The notes under the pieces: model-generated
What the model saw: only the letters and a program-made list of their open reading frames with translations
What the model was told of the DNA's origin: nothing
Database searches by the model: none
Program-made: the position numbers and the translations under genes
From: Leptotrichia wadei
GTDB lineage: Bacteria > Fusobacteriota > Fusobacteriia > Fusobacteriales > Leptotrichiaceae
DNA length: 64,000 bases
Reading direction: 5' to 3'
Assembly: GCF_007990445.1 (NCBI RefSeq)
Contig: NZ_AP019841.1
Span: 1,364,001-1,428,000 of the forward strand
Part shown: in pieces, positions 1 to 9,140 of the stretch
Numbering within the stretch: the stretch's first letter is position 1
How the letters are laid out: each line of letters begins with the position of its first letter

Positions 1-857
1 AACATTTCGATTGAAGAAAGTAGCAATGCAAGCGGATTTGCTTTATTTTGTCCTGCAATGTCAGGTGCTGATCCGTGTACTGCCTCAAAAATAGCGATAT
101 CATCTCCAATATTAGCCCCAGGTGCAACTCCAAGTCCTCCAACAAGTCCAGCTACTAAATCAGATAAAATATCTCCATATAAATTCATTGTAACAATTAC
201 TTTGAATCTTTCAGGATTTGTAACAAGTTGCATACACATATTGTCAATAATAAGTTCTTCTAGCTCAATGTTTTCATATTCTTTTGAAATTTCTCTTGCG
301 ATATCCAAAAACATTCCATCAGTGAATTTTAAAATATTTGCTTTATGAACAACTGTAACTTTTGAAATTCCATTATTTTTTGCATATTCAAAAGCACTTC
401 TAATAATTCTTTCGCTTCCTTTTCTCGTAATTCTTTTCACAGCAATTGCACTAGTTTTTTCTTCATTTTCATATTTTTCTTCACCAATATAGATTCCTTC
501 AGTATTTTCACGGAAAATAGCCAAATCAATATTATCATATCGAGTTTCAATTCCAGGCAAATTTCTAGAAGGTCTAAAATTTGTGTATAAATCGTATTTT
601 TTTCTAAGGTACACATTTATACTTCTAAAACCTTTTCCAATTGGTGTAGTAATAGGCCCCTTTATTGCAATTTTGTTTCTTTCAACGCTTTCATAAAGAC
701 TTTCAGGTATAAGTTCTCCAGTTTTTTCATAAACATCCGACCCCGCATTTTCAGTTTCAAATTCGACAGGAACTTTCGCTGCATCAAAGATTTTTACTAA
801 ACTTTCAGAGATTTCATATCCAATTCCATCTCCAGGTATTAATGTAATTTTTTTCAT
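1..857 (-). CDS. icd: isocitrate/isopropylmalate dehydrogenase family enzyme, probable NAD(P)-isocitrate dehydrogenase (C-terminus outside window)
   Basis: Partial gene: 285 codons are present and the C-terminal end lies beyond base 1. The product begins MKKITLIPGDGIG, the nucleotide-fold start of the decarboxylating dehydrogenase family. It has the substrate motif FRENTEG near residue 115 and the acidic metal-binding segment NLYGDILSD. FRENTEG, together with an aconitase gene 125 bases upstream in the same direction, favours isocitrate over isopropylmalate as substrate. The pair would carry citrate to 2-oxoglutarate, mainly for glutamate synthesis in a fermenter. The start at 857 has a GTGGAAG ribosome site. 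Isopropylmalate or tartrate dehydrogenase remains possible. Confidence 0.82.
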   Translation of the reverse strand, partial: MKKITLIPGDGIGYEISESLVKIFDAAKVPVEFETENAGSDVYEKTGELIPESLYESVERNKIAIKGPITTPIGKGFRSINVYLRKKYDLYTNFRPSRNLPGIETRYDNIDLAIFRENTEGIYIGEEKYENEEKTSAIAVKRITRKGSERIIRSAFEYAKNNGISKVTVVHKANILKFTDGMFLDIAREISKEYENIELEELIIDNMCMQLVTNPERFKVIVTMNLYGDILSDLVAGLVGGLGVAPGANIGDDIAIFEAVHGSAPDIAGQNKANPLALLLSSIEM

Positions 858-982
858 ATTATCTTCCACTCTTTCTAAATTATTTTTTTATATAAATTAC
901 AGTAATTCTAGTTTAAATAAAGAGCTAATTTATTCAAAATTTTTTGACTCAAAATCAAATTAGAACTACTGCTATTCACGTT

Positions 983-2935
983 TTAACTCAAAAATTCATC
1001 ACTTGTAGCGAATTTCAAATATCCACCAAATTTCAAGATTTTAAGTTCTCTTTCTGAACCATTGAATTTAGCAGGAAATTCGATATTTTTAGTAAGATTT
1101 TTAACAATAAATCTTCCATTTATCAATGAATTTGGAATATCTGATAATTGTAATTCGTCATATTCATCTATATTGTTGTAATCTTCTACATTTTCAAATT
1201 CTAATGGTATAATTCCACTGTTAATCAAGTTTGCTTTGTGAATTCTTGCAAATGATTTTGCAATAACAGCTTTTATACCAAGATAAAGTGGTAATAATGC
1301 AGCATGTTCACGGCTAGAACCTTGTCCATAATTTTCTCCACCGACAACGATTCCACCATCATTTTTTTCAGCTCTTTCTTTGAAATCTGGAATAATTGTT
1401 TCAAAACAGTGTTCAGATAATTTAGGAATATTTGAACGGAATGGCAATAACGCAGCATTCGATGGACAAATATCATCTGTTGTAATATTATCTCCTGTTT
1501 TTAAAATAACTTTTTTAGTAAAGCTGTCTTTTAATTCTTCTCCAATTGGGAATGGCTTAATATTAGGCCCCATAACAATTTTTACAGCTTCTCTTTCTTT
1601 TTTCGCTTCATCTTCATTAGGATTTGGGAAAATGAAATAATTATCTGAAACTTCAAATTTTTCTGGCTCATCAATAATAATTTCTGCTCCCAATTCTCTT
1701 GGATCTGTTAAATATCCTGTAATTGCTGATGCAGCAGCTGTTTCTGTACTAACTAAATAAACTCCAGCACTCATTGTTCCGCATCTTCCCTTGAAGTTTC
1801 TGTTAAATGTTCTAAGTGAGATTCCATCTGTTTTTGGTGCTTGTCCCATTCCGATACAAGGTCCACACGCAGCTTCTAGCAATCTCGCACCAGCTGCTAT
1901 AAATTTAGCCAATGCTCCATTTTCTGAAATCATTTTCATAATGTTACTTGAACCTGGCGATAAAACAAGACTCACATCTGGGTGAACTTTTTTCCCATCT
2001 AAAATTGCTGCAAGTTTCATAAAATCTGAATAAGATGAATTTGTACATGAACCAATTGCAATTTGATCAACTTTCAATTTTTTGTCTTTTGGAATTTCAT
2101 GCACATTATCAGGACTATGAGGAAAAGCTGCAAGTGGCACTAATTCATCCAAATTAACAACTAATTTTTCATCATAAACTGCATCCTCATCAGGCAATAA
2201 TTCTACAAAATCTTCTCCACGTGATTGTTTTTCCAAGAAAGTCTTAGTATTTTCATCACTTGGGAAAATTGAAGTTGTAGCTCCTAATTCAGCTCCCATA
2301 TTTGTAATAGTGGCTCTATCCTCAACAGATAGTGATTTTATACCTTCTCCAGTATATTCCATTACAAATCCAACTCCACCTTTTACTGTCAATTCTTTTA
2401 AAACATATAAAATTATATCCTTAGCTGATACCCAAGGTTGTAATTTTCCTCTAAGCTCGATGTTATAAACTTTTGGAACTTTCAAATAATAAAGTCCTCT
2501 TGCCATACCAATCGCAACATCAAGTCCACCTGCTCCAATTGCAAGCATTCCAAGTCCTCCACCAGTAGGTGTGTGACTGTCTGAACCAATCAATATTTTT
2601 CCTGGTTTACCAAATCTTTCCAAATGCAATCTATGACAAATCCCATTTCCAGGTTTTGAAAAAACAATATTATGCTTTTCAGCTGATGTTTTAATAAATT
2701 CATGATCATCTGCATTTTCAAAACTTGATTGTAACATATTGTGATCGACATAAGCCACAGAAATTTCCGTTGCTACTTTGTCAATATTCATCGCATTTAG
2801 CTGTAAATACGCCATCGTTCCCGTGGAATCTTGTGTAAGTGTTTGATTAACTCTTACGGCGATTTCGTTACCTGCTTTTAATTCTCCTTTTAGAAGATTT
2901 TTTTTCAAAATCTTATATGTTAAACTCATACCCAT
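983..2935 (-). CDS. acnA: aconitate hydratase (monomeric, AcnA/homoaconitase-like)
   Basis: Interconverts citrate and isocitrate using a 4Fe-4S cluster. The cluster ligands are visible as one cysteine in GSCTNSS and two in ACGPCIG. The C-terminal swivel domain carries GENYGQGSSREHAALLP. At 650 residues it matches the short bacterial aconitase class. An upstream in-frame ATG exists at 2977, but GGAGG sits 7 bases before the ATG at 2935, so 2935 is chosen as the start. It is the first gene of a leftward operon with isocitrate dehydrogenase and is served by a near-consensus promoter. Function is confident by motif; homoaconitase activity is unlikely given the neighbour. Confidence 0.93.
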   Translation of the reverse strand: MGMSLTYKILKKNLLKGELKAGNEIAVRVNQTLTQDSTGTMAYLQLNAMNIDKVATEISVAYVDHNMLQSSFENADDHEFIKTSAEKHNIVFSKPGNGICHRLHLERFGKPGKILIGSDSHTPTGGGLGMLAIGAGGLDVAIGMARGLYYLKVPKVYNIELRGKLQPWVSAKDIILYVLKELTVKGGVGFVMEYTGEGIKSLSVEDRATITNMGAELGATTSIFPSDENTKTFLEKQSRGEDFVELLPDEDAVYDEKLVVNLDELVPLAAFPHSPDNVHEIPKDKKLKVDQIAIGSCTNSSYSDFMKLAAILDGKKVHPDVSLVLSPGSSNIMKMISENGALAKFIAAGARLLEAACGPCIGMGQAPKTDGISLRTFNRNFKGRCGTMSAGVYLVSTETAAASAITGYLTDPRELGAEIIIDEPEKFEVSDNYFIFPNPNEDEAKKEREAVKIVMGPNIKPFPIGEELKDSFTKKVILKTGDNITTDDICPSNAALLPFRSNIPKLSEHCFETIIPDFKERAEKNDGGIVVGGENYGQGSSREHAALLPLYLGIKAVIAKSFARIHKANLINSGIIPLEFENVEDYNNIDEYDELQLSDIPNSLINGRFIVKNLTKNIEFPAKFNGSERELKILKFGGYLKFATSDEFLS

Positions 2936-2987
2936 TTTTTGTCCTCCAAACATAATTTCCTCTAATTTAATTTTCAACTATGTATTA

Positions 2988-3016
2988 ATTATAATACCAA
3001 TCGTAAATTGTGTCAA
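2988..3016 (-). promoter_or_regulatory. sigma-70 promoter of acnA-icd
   Basis: Reading the minus strand, a perfect TTGACA (3016 to 3011) and a perfect TATAAT (2993 to 2988) are separated by exactly 17 bases. They lie 52 bases upstream of the chosen aconitase start. Confidence 0.85.
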
Positions 3017-3018
3017 CG

Positions 3019-3063
3019 ATATATAATATATATTTTTTTTATGATTGCATATATATTATATAT
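3019..3063. repeat. AT-only 15-bp inverted repeat upstream of the acnA promoter
   Basis: ATATATAATATATAT at 3019-3033 is exactly complementary to 3049-3063, with a 15-base spacer. It begins three bases upstream of the -35 box, where a regulator or a DNA bend could act. Because it is made only of A and T in an AT-rich genome, chance origin is possible. Confidence 0.35.
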
Positions 3064-3067
3064 AATT

Positions 3068-3098
3068 AAAAAAAAGCCAATAAATATTGACTTTTTGT
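3068..3098. terminator. bidirectional hairpin terminator between acnA promoter and the IS element
   Basis: AGCCAATA (3075-3082) pairs with TATTGACT (3085-3092), allowing one G-T pair. A T run follows on the plus strand and an eight-T run follows on the minus strand. It would stop leftward transcription from tnpB before the acnA promoter. Confidence 0.6.
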
Positions 3099-3240
3099 AT
3101 TATCAGAGTTATTTATCCTATATAAATTTTTTTCATTTGTATATCAAACAAATCGGCTTTAAAAATATTTAATAATAAATTAAATTAAAAAATTTATTTT
3201 CTAAACAATTCTTTACAATTTGAGAAAGTTAGGTGAACTA

Positions 3241-3345
3241 CTCCCGCTTTTAGAAGCGGGAGCTTCTTGGGAAGTATCTGCTTCTGTTAGCCAAATATAT
3301 TTACCAAGCTCTTCGGGCAGTCCCTGCCCTGTTTTTTTTATTTTC
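3241..3345 (-). ncRNA. probable TnpB guide RNA (omega-RNA / right-end RNA)
   Basis: The 105 bases between the tnpB stop and the right-end hairpin are non-coding and strongly structured. A short stem GGCAG/CTGCC lies about 30 bases after the stop, and the perfect hairpin 3241-3262 closes the region. In the IS200/IS605 family the omega-RNA scaffold spans this junction and the tnpB 3' end, with the guide read from the flanking DNA past the hairpin. The assignment comes from position and structure only. Confidence 0.5.
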
Positions 3346-4443
3346 CTAATATTCCAACATCAATTTTCCAATGTTTTTTATATTCAGTGCCGCATTGTAA
3401 TCTCTATCAATTTCAATCCCACAGCACTCACATTTATAACTTCTTTCTGATAATTTCAGTTCCTCTTTAACATTTCCACATTTACTGCAAGTTTTCGATG
3501 ACGGAAACCACTTATCTATCTTCAAAAATTGTTTTCCTAAAAACATCAACTTATACTCAAGCATCCTCAAAAACATTCCCCACCCATTATCTCCTACACT
3601 TTTCCCAAAATTTAATGACTGGCTCATCCCTTTCATATTCAAATCCTCAACAACTACAGCATTATACTCTTTAGATAATTTTTTCGATAATTTATGCAAA
3701 AAATCTCTTCGGCAATTTTTGATATACTCATGCAATTTTGAGATTTTCGCTTTTTGCTTATACCAATTTTTAGAAAATTTCACTTTTCTCGATAATGATT
3801 TCTGTAATTTTTTCAATTCTTCTTCCAACATCCTAAAATATTTTGGATAATCAGCCCTTTGGTTTTCAGAACTGACAAATAATTCAGACATTGAAAAATC
3901 AAGTCCAATTACTTTATCTTTACTAACTACCTTTTGAATTTCTTTTTCAAATTCTGTCAAAACAGAAACATAATAATTTCCATTGCTATTTGTCAATGTT
4001 ACTGACTTTATCTTGTAATCCTTTGGTATTTCTCTATGATATTTCAATTTTACTTTTTTCAATTTTGGCAAAACCAAATATTTGTTTTCCTCAATTCGTA
4101 TCGAATTGTTCACACAATTTGTCGTGTAACTTTTAACATTATTCTTTTTAGATTTGAACCTTGGAAACTTCGTTCTTTTCTGAAAAAAATTCGTAAACGA
4201 TCGTTTTACATTCAATTGAGCATTTGAAAGTGCCAGACTGTCTACTTCTTTCAAAAATTGATTTTCACTTTTCAAACTGGCAGGTGTAATTATTTTATTT
4301 TTTCCAGTTTCTTCATAAATTTTATTCGCTGTATACAAAATTGTATTGTAAACAAAGCGAACACATCCAAAAGTCTTATTTATTAATAATTCCTGCTCTT
4401 TATTTGGATAAATTCTGTATTTGAATGCTAAATTATATTTCAT
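3346..4443 (-). CDS. tnpB: RNA-guided endonuclease TnpB (IS200/IS605 OrfB)
   Basis: 365 residues, full length for TnpB. The RuvC catalytic residues are in place: Asp182 in GLDFSMSE, Glu266 in VVVEDLNM, and the final acidic motif DRDYNAALNI near 346-353. The zinc-binding pair is present in CSKCG (about 319-323) and CECCG (about 338-342). The N-terminal helix-turn-helix part starts MKYNLAFKYRIYP. The start has AGGAGGTG eight bases upstream. Family members are guided nucleases that cut DNA carrying a flanking motif and so help the element persist. Here it looks intact and is transcribed toward the acnA terminator. Confidence 0.93.
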   Translation of the reverse strand: MKYNLAFKYRIYPNKEQELLINKTFGCVRFVYNTILYTANKIYEETGKNKIITPASLKSENQFLKEVDSLALSNAQLNVKRSFTNFFQKRTKFPRFKSKKNNVKSYTTNCVNNSIRIEENKYLVLPKLKKVKLKYHREIPKDYKIKSVTLTNSNGNYYVSVLTEFEKEIQKVVSKDKVIGLDFSMSELFVSSENQRADYPKYFRMLEEELKKLQKSLSRKVKFSKNWYKQKAKISKLHEYIKNCRRDFLHKLSKKLSKEYNAVVVEDLNMKGMSQSLNFGKSVGDNGWGMFLRMLEYKLMFLGKQFLKIDKWFPSSKTCSKCGNVKEELKLSERSYKCECCGIEIDRDYNAALNIKNIGKLMLEY

Positions 4444-4640
4444 AAAATTACACCTCCTTTTGATTTTGAATATTATTTCTAATTATTTCTTTAGAAATTT
4501 TATTATTTATAACTTCTTTTCGATATTTTATACAAAAATTATATCATGGATGTATCCTTTTTTCAATAAAAAAAGCAATTCATCTCCCACTTGTAGAAGT
4601 CGGAGACTTCTTGCTATCTTTTTGTTAAAAGTATTATAAA

Positions 4641-5330
4641 TTAGGCAACTTTTCTTTTAAAAATTCCAATATTAAGTTTTCTATAAAATGGAACAAAAAC
4701 TGGTCTTGCTTTTTTAGCTTTATTTCCAAATATTTTTTTATGCACAAATTTTGCGATAAAATATGAAAGAATAACACTTGCAACAACATCACTGCTCCAA
4801 TGACGTACCAAATAAATACGGCTCATTCCTACTAAAATTCCTAAGATGAATAACGGTATTTTTATTGCTTTACTTTTTATGATAAAAAATAAAATCCAAA
4901 TTGTTCCCCAAATAGTAATTGTATGTCCTGATGGAAAAGATACATAACTTCCTTTCCAAAATGAGCTATCTTTAATCATAGTCATGATTCCATAAAATTT
5001 ATCAGGATTTATAGTTATTGACGGTCTTGCTCTTGCGAATAATACTTTCATTATATTCACTGTAATTTGAGTGGAAAGCAAAGTAAAAATTATTGCTAAA
5101 ATATATTTTTTTAAATGATTGTATTTCTTTTTATTTATCAAAAAGAACGATAATAACACAACTGTCAATAACAATTCAAAATATCCTTCTCCAAATTTAG
5201 TAATAAAATGAAAAAATTTTTCAGTACTTTCTGAATGACGAAAAATACTCGAATCTGAAATATATGATAAATGTTTAAAAAAGAATTTATCTATAGAAAA
5301 AATATAATTTGTTGGTTTCAATTGTATCAC
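4641..5330 (-). CDS. PAP2-family membrane phosphatase
   Basis: 229-residue membrane protein with several hydrophobic helices and the three-part phosphatase signature: KVLFARARPS, FPSGHT and SRIYLVRHWSSD. Family members dephosphorylate lipid pyrophosphates such as undecaprenyl pyrophosphate, or phosphatidic acid, at the outer membrane face. The substrate cannot be chosen from sequence. It starts with GTG, with AGGAG just upstream. It is divergent from the two-component system that follows and is not obviously part of an operon. Confidence 0.87.
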   Translation of the reverse strand: MIQLKPTNYIFSIDKFFFKHLSYISDSSIFRHSESTEKFFHFITKFGEGYFELLLTVVLLSFFLINKKKYNHLKKYILAIIFTLLSTQITVNIMKVLFARARPSITINPDKFYGIMTMIKDSSFWKGSYVSFPSGHTITIWGTIWILFFIIKSKAIKIPLFILGILVGMSRIYLVRHWSSDVVASVILSYFIAKFVHKKIFGNKAKKARPVFVPFYRKLNIGIFKRKVA

Positions 5331-5498
5331 TTCTCCTTTTCTATTTAAATGAAAAAATTATTAGTTATTTAATTTATATCTTTTTATTTTTCTAAAATTA
5401 AGATATAATATTTTTAAGATAAGTAATATTAACATAAAAAATAAATTTTAAAATGAATTTAAACTGAATAAATTTTGGAGAGGAAAAATAAAAGAAAA

Positions 5499-6146
5499 AT
5501 GGGAAAGATATTAGTTGTTGAAGATGATAAAAAAATATCTAGAATTTTAAAATTACAGCTGGAGCGAAAAAATCACGAGATTACGGTAATTGAAAATGGA
5601 ATTGATGCTTTGAATGAGATTGATAAAAAGAGGGATTTTTATGATTTGATGCTTTTAGATTTGGGACTGCCTTTGATGGAAGGAAATGATGTCTGCAAAA
5701 ATGTTAGAAAAATATCAGAAGTTCCAATAATCGTTGTTTCTGCGAAAAATAACATTGAAGAAAAAGTTGATTTACTGAAATCGGGAGCGAGTGATTATGT
5801 TACGAAACCTTTTGATTTTCTTGAGCTTGACGCAAGAATTGACATAAATATTAGAAAAGAGAAAATTTCTGAAATTATTTATAAAACATTAAAGTTAAAT
5901 ACTGAAAATTATTCTGTTTATTTGGAAGAAAAACCTGTTTTATTGACAAAAACGGAATTTGAACTGGTTAAACTTTTGATTGAGAATAAAGAGGAAATTG
6001 TTTCACGAGATAGAATTGTTGAAAAAATATGGGGTTGGGAAGCTAGTGATAATCTGCTTGACAGTACGATAAAAAAAATTAGGCAAAAATTGGGAAAAGA
6101 AAAAATTAAAACTGTGAGAGGAATTGGGTATATTTTAAAAATATGA
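5499..6146 (+). CDS. OmpR/PhoB-family response regulator
   Basis: Receiver domain (about 1-115) with the acidic pair at residues 9-10, phospho-acceptor Asp54 in LLLDLGLP, and a Lys in YVTKPF. It is followed by a winged-helix DNA-binding domain ending VRGIGYILKI. A TTG at 5475 could lengthen the protein, but it overlaps the likely ribosome site GGAGAGG; ATG 5499 begins the conserved receiver MGKILVVEDD. The stop overlaps the start of the kinase gene, so the two are translationally coupled. The signal sensed is unknown. Confidence 0.92.
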   Translation: MGKILVVEDDKKISRILKLQLERKNHEITVIENGIDALNEIDKKRDFYDLMLLDLGLPLMEGNDVCKNVRKISEVPIIVVSAKNNIEEKVDLLKSGASDYVTKPFDFLELDARIDINIRKEKISEIIYKTLKLNTENYSVYLEEKPVLLTKTEFELVKLLIENKEEIVSRDRIVEKIWGWEASDNLLDSTIKKIRQKLGKEKIKTVRGIGYILKI

Positions 6147-7456
6147 AAAAAATAAAATTGAAAAAGATAAAAGACAAAATAATTTTTGCAAATACGATAA
6201 GTCTAGTTTTTATCTCATTTATAATTATATTGGGAATGACTATATTTTTAATTCATAAAGCTGTTGAAGCTGAAACTAAAGAAATGGATAAACTTGTCTT
6301 ATCTGCCATTGAAAAATTAAATAATGTTCCGACTGATAAATTGAAAGAAACTTACAAAAACTACGATTATGCTGATAAACAATATATTTCCCTTGCAGTT
6401 GAAAAAAATGGGAATTTTATTTATTTGACAGATGACGAAAATCATTCGGATTTTAAGAAAATTAAAGAGAATAAACTTGAAACAAAATGGGACAGATTTG
6501 TCTACAAAAGAATTTACACTGTGAATAATACAAAATATTATGCAATAAGAAATTTTGAATTTATGGAAGCACATGAAATTTTGTATGTTATGCTTTTAAT
6601 GTTTGTTTTAATTACAATTTCGATTATTGTAATTTCAAAAATCGTTGCTGAAAATGTGTTAAATCCTTTGACAAATATAATTTCCCAAAGTAAGGAAATG
6701 AATGAGCACAATATTGATGCACAATTGACAAAAACAAGAGATGATGAAATTGGAGAATTAATTGATGTATTAAACGAAACTTTTAAGAAAAAAGAGGAAA
6801 TTATAAAAAGTCAGAAAACATTTTCTTCTGATGTGTCACATGAATTGAAAACGCCACTTGCCATAATGAAAGGTTATTTGGATGTTTTAAAATGGGGGAA
6901 AGATGACGAAAAATTGTTAGAAGAAGCCATTGAAAATATGGATATTGAAGTAAAAAATCTTGAAAGAATTATAAATACACTATTTTTAAGTTCCAATCTT
7001 GAAAAAATTACTATAAAAAAAGAAGTTATCGATGTAAAACAACTTTTTGAAAAAATAAAAAAAGATTATGAACTTTTGAATATCAAAAGGGAAATTTTAG
7101 TAAAATCTGATGACAATGTGAATATTTTTGTTGATAAAAATTTGATTTCAGAAGTTTTGCGTGGATTGATTGACAATAGTATAAAATATTCTATTGGAAA
7201 TATTGAATTAGTTGCCAAAGAAAATGATATGGTCAAAATTATTGTAAGAAATTATGGAGAAGGAATTCCTGAAGAAGAAAAGAAAAAAATATTTAGTAGA
7301 AATTTTCAAGGTAAAAATGCTAAAAAAGGAGCAGGACTTGGACTTTCTATTATACGAGATATTATTTTATTAAATGATGGAGAAATTTATTTGGAAAATA
7401 GGAAAGATGGAGTTGATGTGAGAATGGAATTTAAAAAAATTGAAATTGAAGAATAA
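6143..7456 (+). CDS. sensor histidine kinase
   Basis: 437 residues with two membrane segments (about 13-38 and 147-167) enclosing a small extracytoplasmic sensor region. A HAMP linker follows, then the dimerisation/phospho-acceptor motif VSHELKTPL with His233, and an ATP-binding domain with GEGIPEEE and GAGLGLSI. It starts inside the stop codon of the regulator (ATGA overlap). Partner of the upstream OmpR-type regulator; nothing nearby reveals the stimulus. Confidence 0.93.
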   Translation: MKKIKLKKIKDKIIFANTISLVFISFIIILGMTIFLIHKAVEAETKEMDKLVLSAIEKLNNVPTDKLKETYKNYDYADKQYISLAVEKNGNFIYLTDDENHSDFKKIKENKLETKWDRFVYKRIYTVNNTKYYAIRNFEFMEAHEILYVMLLMFVLITISIIVISKIVAENVLNPLTNIISQSKEMNEHNIDAQLTKTRDDEIGELIDVLNETFKKKEEIIKSQKTFSSDVSHELKTPLAIMKGYLDVLKWGKDDEKLLEEAIENMDIEVKNLERIINTLFLSSNLEKITIKKEVIDVKQLFEKIKKDYELLNIKREILVKSDDNVNIFVDKNLISEVLRGLIDNSIKYSIGNIELVAKENDMVKIIVRNYGEGIPEEEKKKIFSRNFQGKNAKKGAGLGLSIIRDIILLNDGEIYLENRKDGVDVRMEFKKIEIEE

Positions 7457-7466
7457 AAATAAAAAA

Positions 7467-7503
7467 AGGCAATCTCAAGATTTTTGAGAAAGCCTATTTT
7501 TTT
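7467..7503. terminator. bidirectional terminator between kinase and HtrA gene
   Basis: AGGC (7467-7470) pairs with GCCT (7492-7495), with an inner CTCAA/TTGAG stem. An A run precedes and a T run follows, so it can end transcription from both convergent genes. Confidence 0.75.
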
Positions 7504-7517
7504 ACTTTTGATTTTAA

Positions 7518-8654
7518 TTATCTTCTTTGCTGTCTTGTTTGTTGTTGATAATTGAATGATTCTAACTTCATTGAAATATTTTTTTCTTTTCCATTTGATG
7601 CAACTTTCAAATTAACTGTTTCTCCAATTTTCTTAGCTGCAAGTTCCCCAATAAATGAACCAGCTGATGTCACAGGTTTTCCATTGATTTCAAGAATTAT
7701 GTCATTAGCTTTAAGCCCATATTTTGCCGCTGGCGAATTTGGATAAACTTGTTGCACTAAAATACCAGTTGAATAAGAAATTCTTCTTTCTTTCTTCAAT
7801 TCTGAGCTTAAATCAAGTACTGAAATTCCAATATATGGACGTTCATATTTTCCACTTTTTATAATTGAATCTCTTACATTTTCAGCCAAATTTGAAGGAA
7901 TTGCAAAACTTAATCCTACACTTCCACCATTTGGAGAATAAATAGCAGTATTTACACCAATAACATCTCCATTGATGTTAAGAAGCGGTCCACCACTATT
8001 CCCTTGATTAATAGAAGCATCTGTCTGGATAAAGTTTTCAACTTGCTCAATTCCAAGTGAACTTCTTCCAGAAGCTCCGATTACACCAACAGTCATCGAG
8101 CTGTTAAGTCCTAACGGATTTCCAAAGGCAATAGCCCAATGTCCTATTTTTATATTATCTGAATTTGCAAATTTCAATGGCTTAAATGTTCTGTTAGCAT
8201 TTACTTTTAAAATCGCAATATCGACTTCTGGCGATGTTCCAACTAATTTTGCCAAATATTCGTGTCCATCAGATAATTTTACATAAATTTCATCTGCTCC
8301 ATCAATAACGTGATTATTTGTCATCATATATCCGTCACTTGAAATTATGAATCCTGATCCCAAACTTCCAGACTCACGTCTTTGTTGTCTTACTCCAGAA
8401 GTTCCAAATAAAAATGCCTCAAGCGGATTATAAGTTTCTACGACAATTGTCTTTTTTGTTCTTATATTTACAACAGAGTCTTTAGCTTTATCATAAACAG
8501 AAGCGAAAGCATCTTGAGCACTGTACATATCTCCTGTAACATTTGTATTTTGAACAATTTGCTTATTTTGTAAAAAATCTGTCTTATTTACTGCTGCAGT
8601 TGCTGTTAGGGCAGCCGCCATAAATGATGTAGTTATAATTTTTTTTAATTTCAT
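7518..8654 (-). CDS. HtrA/DegP-like serine protease with PDZ domain
   Basis: 378 residues. A hydrophobic N-terminus (1-22) acts as a signal peptide or anchor. The trypsin-like domain has the triad His115 (NNHVIDG), Asp145 (EVDIAILK) and Ser220 (NQGNSGGPLL). One PDZ domain covers about 270-360. Members of this family degrade or hold misfolded envelope proteins. The C-terminus is Gln/Arg-rich. The gene is monocistronic, between a terminator and a 180-base gap. Confidence 0.92.
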   Translation of the reverse strand: MKLKKIITTSFMAAALTATAAVNKTDFLQNKQIVQNTNVTGDMYSAQDAFASVYDKAKDSVVNIRTKKTIVVETYNPLEAFLFGTSGVRQQRRESGSLGSGFIISSDGYMMTNNHVIDGADEIYVKLSDGHEYLAKLVGTSPEVDIAILKVNANRTFKPLKFANSDNIKIGHWAIAFGNPLGLNSSMTVGVIGASGRSSLGIEQVENFIQTDASINQGNSGGPLLNINGDVIGVNTAIYSPNGGSVGLSFAIPSNLAENVRDSIIKSGKYERPYIGISVLDLSSELKKERRISYSTGILVQQVYPNSPAAKYGLKANDIILEINGKPVTSAGSFIGELAAKKIGETVNLKVASNGKEKNISMKLESFNYQQQTRQQRR

Positions 8655-8837
8655 ATTTAAAATCTCCTTTTTTGTAAAATTTATATTTCAAAAACTATTT
8701 AATGTTAATTATTTTACTCCCTTTTTCTTAGAAAAAATAATATTCTCATTTTTTTTATTCTTAGATTTTATAAATTTTTATTTAATAAAGAACAAAACTA
8801 CCTTTCCAAAAAATATTTTTTTAATCAGGATTAAAAT

Positions 8838-9107
8838 TTAAAACATGCCTAATAAAACAGCTCTTACAAACATTTTCTTTATCATCTCTATAACCATAAG
8901 TCCCAAAATTGCAGAAATATCAAAATTCATATTCCCGATCGGAATTACTATTCTAAATATTCTTAAATACGGTTCTGTAATTTTTCTTACCCATTGAAAA
9001 ATTATTATTTGATTATATGGATCAATCCACGTTCCCAAAATATTTACTAAAATAAGAAGAGCATATAAATCAAATATTTTCAATATTAATTCTATAATAA
9101 TTTCCAA
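8838..9107 (-). CDS. YggT-family small membrane protein
   Basis: 89 residues with two hydrophobic segments around a conserved centre typical of YggT (SWIDPY-type motif, here GTWIDPYNQ, and ITEPYLRIFR). Members of this family are found near cell-division and envelope genes; their biochemical role is unclear. The start is TTG, with GGAGG six bases upstream. It lies 33 bases after pgsA and is probably cotranscribed with it. Confidence 0.83.
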   Translation of the reverse strand: MEIIIELILKIFDLYALLILVNILGTWIDPYNQIIIFQWVRKITEPYLRIFRIVIPIGNMNFDISAILGLMVIEMIKKMFVRAVLLGMF

Positions 9108-9140
9108 AATTTTCCTCCAAAAATTTAAAAGGTTTTTTTA

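Larger units (their letters stand above)
3241..4605 (-). mobile_element. IS200/IS605-family element with tnpB only
   Basis: Single tnpB gene bracketed by subterminal hairpins rather than by inverted repeats. The end beyond the tnpB 3' side has a perfect hairpin, CTCCCGCTT (3241-3249) with AAGCGGGAG (3254-3262). The end upstream of tnpB has a related imperfect hairpin at 4584-4605. Hairpin ends of this kind are what TnpA Y1 transposases recognise in this family. No tnpA is present, so movement would need TnpA in trans. Exact boundaries and target site are not determined; limits given are the hairpins. Confidence 0.75.

Noticed and set aside
1380-1640. Antisense open frames over aconitase, and the many similar ones over other clear genes
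   Set aside because: They lie wholly opposite genes with strong motifs, lack ribosome sites and have improbable composition; they are shadows of the real genes.
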